From Sanderia malayensis (lineage: Eukaryota > Cnidaria > Scyphozoa > Semaeostomeae > Pelagiidae): DNA of 64,000 nucleotides. The notes beneath the pieces were generated by a model. It saw only the letters and a list, made by a program, of their open reading frames with translations. It was not told where the DNA came from and made no database searches. Positions 57,690-64,000 of the stretch are shown here, piece by piece (position 1 is the stretch's first letter; every line of letters begins with the position of its first letter). The stretch is taken from the NCBI GenBank assembly GCA_013076295.1, contig RQOL01000139.1:1054001-1118000 (forward strand). Reading direction: 5' to 3'. The translations under genes were made by a program, and so were the position numbers.

Positions 57690-60600
57690 TTACGTTACCT
57701 CGTTATGGACCGTTGTCAAAGTACATGGATCATCTGCCTCTTGAAATCAGACAGGGTGTTGCACATGTAGCAGAAAGCTATATGCTCAACACATTTGCTG
57801 ACTTAAATCTGGTCAACACTTTAGCCAATCAAGAAGGCATCAATACGCCATTGCTGATAGCTTGCAGTTTTAATGTTCAAAAATATGAAGAAGCAAACGG
57901 GGTTCCAGAGTTTTGTGACCTTCCACTTCCTGTAGTCAACGTATTTATGGATTATCAGCTAAGAAAGAAGAGCAAATTCACTTCTGCTATCATTTCTTAA
58001 CAGTCTAATTCTATGACTTTAGCCGAGCCTACCTTAACTAATGTCTTTGTAATTTGCTTTGAATTACACAATTTTTATAAAAATTTCAATTCTGCATTAT
58101 TGTAAGCCAAAGCTAGCTATCCAATCGAAGAGTAAAGCAGAACTAATGATAGCAATACTGTTCTCTGCACAATTTTCACAAATTGAGCAACGTTCTTTAT
58201 TTGCATTTGGGGTGGAAGCGACACCTTTGATGGAGAAGAAATGTGCCAGTTTATTGAGCCGCTAACACGGGAAAATGAGGATGAAAGTGTTGACATTGAA
58301 AGTCACCCCGTATGTTCACCAAACGAACCATCAACCGAGAAACCGATTGAAGATGGAAAAAACTTGGACACTGCAGATGCTATTCTGAATGTATTATTAA
58401 ACAGCTCTGCGGATTTTGAAAGAAAGGCTGCACCTTCAGGCATTTGCCAAAATTTCATGTGCACATTCAATAGAAAGGTTGTTCCAATGGAGACTGCCCG
58501 GGCAGACGATAATGGAGCGCATGTTCAAACTGGGTGTCCAAAGCCCTGGTATTACATTAGTAATGACAAGGAGTGGAAATGCACGGTAGCAAGACCAGAA
58601 AATGGTGGCGTTTACTACATCAACGAGAAAGTGGGATCGAAGTAGCAAAAGAAGTTTGTGCGTCCTTGTGATGTTTACCAGCTAACAGGCACATACAGGC
58701 AGAATAAATGCAACCCTGAATTCGTGCAAATGTTTGCAACAGTGAGACAGGCAGATCACAAAGACCAAACTCCATATTATTTAATGTCCTAGAACTGGAA
58801 AAACGGTGACGAGAATGCAGAGAAAAACTTTGTTTTATCTCGGCATGGCAATACAAAACCGCCTCATGCAACCACTTACATGAAACAAAATCCAGCCACA
58901 AAGAGGAAGGTTGTCAATATGCTGTCAAACACAGTCTCATGCGCAAAAGTCTACCGAGATTTGATTAAAGAAGCAAAGGTGATTTTCTCTATAAACTTGT
59001 CATCGTGAATGTTTACCTAACATATCATTTAAACATCCGGCTGTTACAAACTTATTTTCGCATTTCAGACACTGAACAGAGAGCCATGCAATCCCAAATT
59101 CGTTCATAACATTAAAGCCGCCAGAAAAAAGGGGCACGTGCAAAAAGAGACTGGAGCTGGGATTCCTGAATGTGAAACCCCGGTGCAGCAAATGCGGAAC
59201 GAAAAATGCAACATTGATAGTGTTGTATTGATGCCAGAGCATTATGTCTCTTTCTGTGCCACTAGTCAGATGCTTGCGGACAATGATCGGTTTTGTGTAC
59301 ATGGCAACAGTGTCTTTATTGTTGACACAACATTCGAATTGTCAGATGGTTTTGGCTAACTGACAGCTCATTTTCCTACAAGGCATTGGTCAACGAAAAG
59401 GGAATTCATCCAGTTTTTCCAGGACCCTACATGTGGCACTTTAGGAAAGACCAAAGGACATAAAGGTGTGATTGAAATTGTAAAATTATTCACTCTTAAT
59501 TTGTATCTACTTATTTCATCTCACAAAATATTCTTATGATTAAAATAAAAAATTACAATGAATGTGTAACAGCAATACTCTCTTGCTTTTAGACGGTTTG
59601 CTTTGGAGATGACATTTGCCAAACCAGCCTTGCTGTCCATCAAAAAAGTTGGCCATGATTTGGACAATGCCATTGGAAACGGTTTCACAGACATTCTTCG
59701 TGATGCTGAAAAACTGCTGAAAGCTTGAGAGCCTTAAACCAATATGGGATGGCCTGATCCCCAACTTTCATGCATGGTTTATGGCGAGACGTGCAAAAAC
59801 CTTTAAAGCCAATTTGGTGTTAAGTGCTCATTCACAACTTAATATCAAAGGCACGTTTTACACGAATGGGTTCGAGAGTGGTCACAGACTGCAAAAGAAG
59901 TTTCTTGCAGAAGAATCTCACAATGAGTCCAGAGTTGCAGAAGTCAACAAACTAATTTGCTAAAGGGTTGAAGAATTCTACACAGAGTCTGTTCGAGCAC
60001 TGCGGGGGTTGGGAAGATATCGCCTTGCCAATGGATATGAAACGTTTTTTGTGGAGCCAGCAAAATGGAACCAGTGGAGCCCTCAGCGACGCCAGCAGCA
60101 TGCTGATCAGCTTTTCGCCTTCATTCCTTCTCAGAGTCAATGCTGTCGCAAACCTGCATCAGCTGGTCTGGAGAAACCACCGAAGGTGCCAAGAAGAGTT
60201 AACATGCAGGAACCTGAAATATTTATTGATCGGACAATAACTACGATGCCAGAACCTGCGAGTAAAGTCCAAAAAGTCACTGCCATCAAGCTGAAAAAGT
60301 CATCCACAGCTTCACCTTCCTGGACAGTGACTCAGCAAGCAAAAATTATAAGTTGAGCAGCATTAGATCCTCTAAATCCTGACCGCCTTCTGCAAAGTTA
60401 ATTTGAACTTGTCCATCAATCAGACCATAAAAACTGTCCCATCTCAGTAAAGCGTTGCCAGAGCTGCAAGCTAATACTTACAACATCAGATTGGGTTGTT
60501 GTAGAGACAGAGGGAATGAGAGAATAGACTGCTGGTAATGGAAAACAAAAGTCAGCTTCGGGAAACATTTACTTACATTATTTAAGATCATGTCTGCTAG

Positions 60601-60716
60601 AATACCAGCAAAATTTTGAATTCACCATGGTAAATGTTCCAAAATCAACCTTGCAATACCTTCCAGAAGGTTCGATAGAGAAATCTCAACGACAAGGATG
60701 CAAGATTGAGCAATGA
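57690..60716 (+). pseudogene. Decayed MULE-like transposase gene
   Basis: Fragments in order: YGPLSKYMDHLPLEIRQGVA, NKCNPEFVQMFATVRQ, KQNPATKRKVVNML, QKETGAGIPECETPVQQMRN, SVVLMPEHYVSFCATSQM, VHGNSVFIVDTTFELSDG, ALLSIKKVGHDLDNAI, WNQWSPQRRQQHADQLFAF, a zinc-like segment CPISVKRCQSCKL, and a tail ending at TGA 60714. The VDTTFEL strand and the later IGHDLD helix look like the RNase H-fold core of MULE-type transposases. Stops (58643, 58789, 59357, 60527) and several frame changes show it is dead. One intron-like junction lies at 58978-59069. Family call is from pattern memory. Confidence 0.6.
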
Positions 60717-60719
60717 GTT

Positions 60720-60970
60720 AATATAAATCTTTGTATTTTTATTCACTTATTATTTGTGTAGTTTCCATAAAATGTCATCATTTGTGTTTGCTGTACGCCG
60801 ACTCTCTCTTTTTGACTCCGGTGCAGCCTGTCGCCTGGACTGTTGCTGCACAGTTGTATGTTGAAGCAAGCAGCTAACAGCTAACCAAAAGCCTATCAAC
60901 TTTACAAGCCATGAAGTGAATCGGTTCCGCCGCGAGGAGGATTGAGGCAGCCAAACCTCATATGAAAATT
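60720..60970. other. Boundary between MULE-like and Helitron fragments
   Basis: A short interval with no exon. An AATATAAATC-type AT tract is followed by GC-richer DNA. No terminal repeats recognised. Confidence 0.3.
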
Positions 60971-60972
60971 AG

Positions 60973-62265
60973 TTAGGCCACTTCACTTTGTACAATGACA
61001 ACAACCACAACATCGCCAACCCACAATAAGCCCATGAAATTGGAAAAGAATACAGAAAGAACCCTATTAGGATAATCTTGGGTTGTTCTTGCATTATTTT
61101 TGGGTTGTTCAGCTTGTTTTGGGGGCTTTAAGCTTGTCCTTGGGTAGTTCCCGGGTTGTTCTTGGGGTTTTTGGACTGTTCTTGGGTTGTTCTTGGGTTG
61201 TTCAGCCTGTTCTTGGGTTGTTCCACTTTTTTGTAACGACGCAGATTCATGATCATCATTTTGAATATCGACATTACAAGAACCACTTTTTTCCTTCACA
61301 CAATTGTAAGATGCTACAAACTCAGCAAGACACATATTTTTCAATATCTTTGGCCTCCTCTGATACCTTTTTATAACATTGTCTGATTCTATATTTTCAG
61401 AACAATCTGGCAGATCATTAATTTTGTCTAATGATTTCAGCAAAAACGTTCTATCATCAGGATTGGCAAACTGGACCTGTCGAGAAGATTGTCTCATTGG
61501 TAACTGCAAAACAATATATAGATGCTTCTTGTGCACTTAATTCTGTAGCATTTAGGAACTTGTTACCAATATGACTGATTTTACCTTTGGTGTTTTCATT
61601 TCCTTCTTTGCATTCCTGGCATGCCTTCTCAAGTAAAGTACTCATTCCATGTTGCCCTTTAGTTATGTACAAAAGTATATAAACAGCACATGCATAAGGG
61701 TCCAACACATATTGAAGATCCGTATTAGCTCTCCAAGCTGTTAAAACATTTGGATTATACGAATTAATCCTAATTTCAGACGGTTTCCTCTTTAAAAACA
61801 ATGTATTTCCCTGAAATGAATATCTTAATGCCTCCAAGCACTGCTCTTCTGTGAAACCAGTTTTTTGTAAGAACTCCTGGAATGATGATTCATTGCCACT
61901 TGTCATTGCATCAAGTAGCTTAGTAATGGCTGCATAGTTTTTTTTAATGTTGGTACAAGTTTCGTCTAAAAATGATTTTATGTTCAGTGGTGAAAGTATC
62001 GTGGTTTTTTCATAGGAGGCAAAGGAAAGTTGTATTGACAAATGTTTTGCCCCCTTTTTTTGCAACTTTTTGCATGACGGTGCAACTGTAAATTTATCAC
62101 ATCTGGCTCAACTGTTTTCTCATCACTACTGCAACTGAGATACTGGTCAACAAAGTCTGTTATTATTTCATTTGAGTCATTTGGAAACGTTGGTGAATTT
62201 TTTAGCAAAAACAAAGCATGTATGTGAGGAGCGCAATGTGATGATACGACTAAGACTGTAAACAA
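60973..62265 (-). pseudogene. Second Helitron: Rep-domain fragment
   Basis: Minus-strand pieces in order: SSHCAPHIHALFLLKNSPTF (HUH motif PHIHAL), LHRHAKSCKKRGQNICQYNF and FPLPPMKKPR (62265-61984); KPSEIRINSYNPNVLTAWRA, DPYACAVYILLYITKGQHGM (tyrosine motif) and IGNKFLNATELSAQEASIY (62065-61457); then QVQFANPDDRTFLLKS and LAEFVASYN (61536-60973). Frames change at about 62000 and 61530. This corresponds to the Rep part of animal Helitrons and is a different lineage from the gene at 46677-56093. The helicase is missing; a proline/glutamine-rich repeat replaces it. Confidence 0.8.
61078..61235. repeat. Low-complexity CTTGGGTTGTTC-type repeat
   Basis: About ten short units of TTGGGTTGTTC or close variants. 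On the minus strand they encode EQPKNNPRT / EQPGNYPRT-like repeats appended to the Helitron fragment frame. Probably a microsatellite expansion. Confidence 0.75.
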
Positions 62266-62863
62266 ACGTTTAGAGTCTTAGTTAGTTAGTCGTATTAAAA
62301 TAGTTTCAAAGTTTCCCGGGCTTTACTTGAAGCCATTCGAGGCTAGCCATGAAGACGAGACATTCACCCTAGATCCTTAGACTGGCGCACGAGGCCGCGT
62401 GCTTGTTCTTGTGGGAGGCTTGTTCTTATGATTTCGGCCGAGGATAAGTTTATTATTATTCCGCTGCGTGCAAGAAGTTGATTTTCATCAAACTGGAAAC
62501 TTGATTTGGAGTTATTAATTGTGTTTAGCCTAACAAGGCTTCGGCCACGACCACCGCCACGTAACATTTTGGTAACAGAGGGTAGTTCCTCAGTTGCTGG
62601 CAGCTGAACTGATGTTTGCTTTGTGATCAAATGATACTTAGGCCCTTCGTTCGTGCATTCAAGACGAGTTGACGTAGCTGAGAAGAGTACAATTTTACAG
62701 GCAGTAGCAACAAAAATGGAGGAATTGCAGTTACTACTGGAAGGAAAATTGTATGGGTTGTCAGAGGAGAAGCTTGTCACAGTAATGCAGTACCGTAAAT
62801 CCTCGAATTAGCCCCCTGGCGGCCTATTTATTTTTGAAATTTTCAGAGGGGGGCTTATTCGAT

Positions 62864-63095
62864 TGTAACAGGATTACATTCTCGCTATAGTGTAGCCTCG
62901 TATTCATGTAATTATTGTGATCACGTGTTCATGTCAATCAATGTCAATCATGTATAATATAAATAGCTTTGTCAATTGTATTTAATTCATTCTTATTCAT
63001 TCTTATTCTCGTATTATCAGTTACATATATTCGCACATATATTCGAGTTTTATTTCTGAGTTCAATTACGTAATGGTAGCTCGACCACCATTACA
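62864..63095 (+). repeat. 5' LTR of second gypsy family
   Basis: 232 bp with TG...CA ends (TGTAACAGGATTACATTC ... CTCGACCACCATTACA). It has a TATAATATAAATAGC promoter-like box. Confidence 0.85.
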
Positions 63096-63099
63096 GAAG

Positions 63100-63113
63100 T
63101 GGTGTTAGAATCC
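63100..63113 (+). promoter_or_regulatory. Probable primer-binding site
   Basis: TGGTGTTAGAATCC, four bases after the LTR end, begins with the TGG that pairs with a tRNA CCA end. The tRNA was not identified. Confidence 0.5.
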
Positions 63114-63144
63114 AGTTTTCGTTCTTCATTCTTCGTTCTTCGTC

Positions 63145-64000
63145 ATGGCTTCTCCAGAGGAACTTCTTGGCCTGATCAATGGACTCGCTGGTGCCATTCG
63201 TGATCAACATCATGCTTCCCGAGAAGTCACAGGAACGACACAGCAACAAATTTCAGACCTCTCGCACGCCGTTAACGAACTATCCGCTTCAGTTCGCTCT
63301 CGTGGTGATCAGCAATCGCGAGCTGCCTTACGTCTTCCTCCGCTCACACTTCCAGAATTTACCGGTGGTGAACTTCAAATCGACTGCTTTTGTGAACAGC
63401 TATCACAGGTATTATCCTCGTCTAACATCCATGCAAAGTTTTGGTTGCCGTATTTGAAGCAACAATGTCAGAAAGACTCGCGTGCCTTTGACATTATTTG
63501 CTCTTTTGAGCTTTCAAATGCTTCCCGCATCTCACACAAAACATCGAGCGATGAATTCTTGTCCCTGTATGACGAATGTCTCCAGCTACTACGACTGCAG
63601 CGTGGCATTCCAAAAGAACAGCAAATTTGCAACCTTTTGGCAACATATTATTCTCTGCACCAAAACCCAGATGAATCAGTCTCGAACTTCGCTCATCGAT
63701 TCATGGAGACGCAGCATTCGTTACAGAAACTCGTGCCGGGAATTCACTGTTCTCCAGATGGTTCGCAAGTTGAGCTGATTCACGCCTTCTCCATAAAACT
63801 GCTTCCCGATATTGGTAAATATCTCATCACTCGAGAACAGCCATTTACCGATCTTCTGGCCGCAGTCGAATGTGCAAAGCGACACAAATCGATGATGTCA
63901 TCTGCCCCAACGAAGCTTCCCCACACCAACGTCCTTTACACCGCTCCACCCACTGCTCCTCCACGCCGTACACCAAAGACTGATGCCAACACTCACCAAG
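63145..64000 (+). CDS. Gypsy gag, intact to window edge
   Basis: ATG at 63145 opens MASPEELLGLINGLAGAIRD and stays open for 285 codons to the last base. Recognisable gag features are LPPLTLPEFTGGELQIDCF near residue 65, FWLPYLKQQCQKDSRAFDI near residue 95, and a retrotrans-gag-like helical stretch (DECLQLLRLQRGIPKE, ESVSNFAHRFMETQHSLQKL). The proline-rich TAPPTAPPRR near the end suggests the linker before the nucleocapsid. This frame was overlooked by start-to-stop reading because no stop lies inside the window. The lack of lesions suggests a younger copy than its inverted relative. Confidence 0.8.
   Translation, partial: MASPEELLGLINGLAGAIRDQHHASREVTGTTQQQISDLSHAVNELSASVRSRGDQQSRAALRLPPLTLPEFTGGELQIDCFCEQLSQVLSSSNIHAKFWLPYLKQQCQKDSRAFDIICSFELSNASRISHKTSSDEFLSLYDECLQLLRLQRGIPKEQQICNLLATYYSLHQNPDESVSNFAHRFMETQHSLQKLVPGIHCSPDGSQVELIHAFSIKLLPDIGKYLITREQPFTDLLAAVECAKRHKSMMSSAPTKLPHTNVLYTAPPTAPPRRTPKTDANTHQ

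Larger units (their letters stand above)
62860..64000 (+). mobile_element. Second-family gypsy element, 5' end, runs off the window
   Basis: A 5' LTR (62864-63095) is followed after GAAG by TGGTGTTAGAATCC, which fits a tRNA primer-binding site, and by an uninterrupted gag frame. The same LTR family occurs inverted at 56867-57123. The rest of the element lies beyond the window. Confidence 0.8.

Noticed and set aside
62364..62780. Antisense 138-codon frame
   Set aside because: No recognisable motif and biased composition. A plus-strand ATG at 62715 (MEELQLLLEGKLYGLSEEK) is an equally plausible first exon, but neither could be supported.

Overview
The window is repeat-rich animal DNA. Genes have many short exons with canonical GT...AG introns, intergenic DNA is AT-rich, and several transposon classes are nested in one another. 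The families seen (KDZ, PIF/Harbinger, Helitron, a CR1/L2-type LINE with a 2A-like peptide, Ty3/gypsy) suggest an aquatic invertebrate such as a cnidarian or sponge. I cannot fix the species.

1-17.6 kb. The best find is an apparently intact 22-exon plus-strand gene at 8906-17610. All splice phases join and the exons sum to 2748 nt, giving 915 codons plus a stop. The product has an acidic N-terminus, a CxxC segment, a P-loop NTPase-like core and a C-terminal ING-type PHD finger. I do not recognise the family. Its first eight exons, plus an array of ~683-bp PIF/Harbinger-derived units upstream, are duplicated almost perfectly 6.88 kb to the left. That left copy is truncated and carries a 1-bp frameshift.

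17.6-30 kb. This holds an 86-bp minisatellite and a minus-strand CR1/L2-type LINE (21.3-28.4 kb). The LINE encodes an N-terminal hydrophobic segment, a 2A-like peptide, a PHD finger, an APE endonuclease and an RT. A 3.3-kb insertion of unknown type splits its endonuclease.

30-41 kb. A KDZ-transposase gene is decayed by two in-frame stops and several frameshifts; its introns hold a short Helitron and a Harbinger MITE. Next is a three-exon kinase-like gene with a degenerate active site, one frameshift and a second Harbinger-type MITE in its first intron. A chromodomain fragment lies antisense after it.

42.5-56.9 kb. A block with a G/T-rich plus strand contains a decayed Helitron Rep-helicase gene (minus strand), other small putative genes and repeats. 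A complete but dead Ty3/gypsy element with 163-bp LTRs and a GCTG target duplication is inserted in the Helitron coding sequence. Hairpin-forming inverted insertions sit at lesions in both the gypsy and Helitron genes.

56.9-64 kb. A second Ty3/gypsy family appears as a decayed minus-strand end (57.7-56.9 kb) and as an LTR plus an open gag in plus orientation running off the window (62.9-64 kb). Between them lie a decayed MULE-like transposase and a fragment of a second Helitron. Many lesions are homopolymer-length changes, so some may be sequencing errors.
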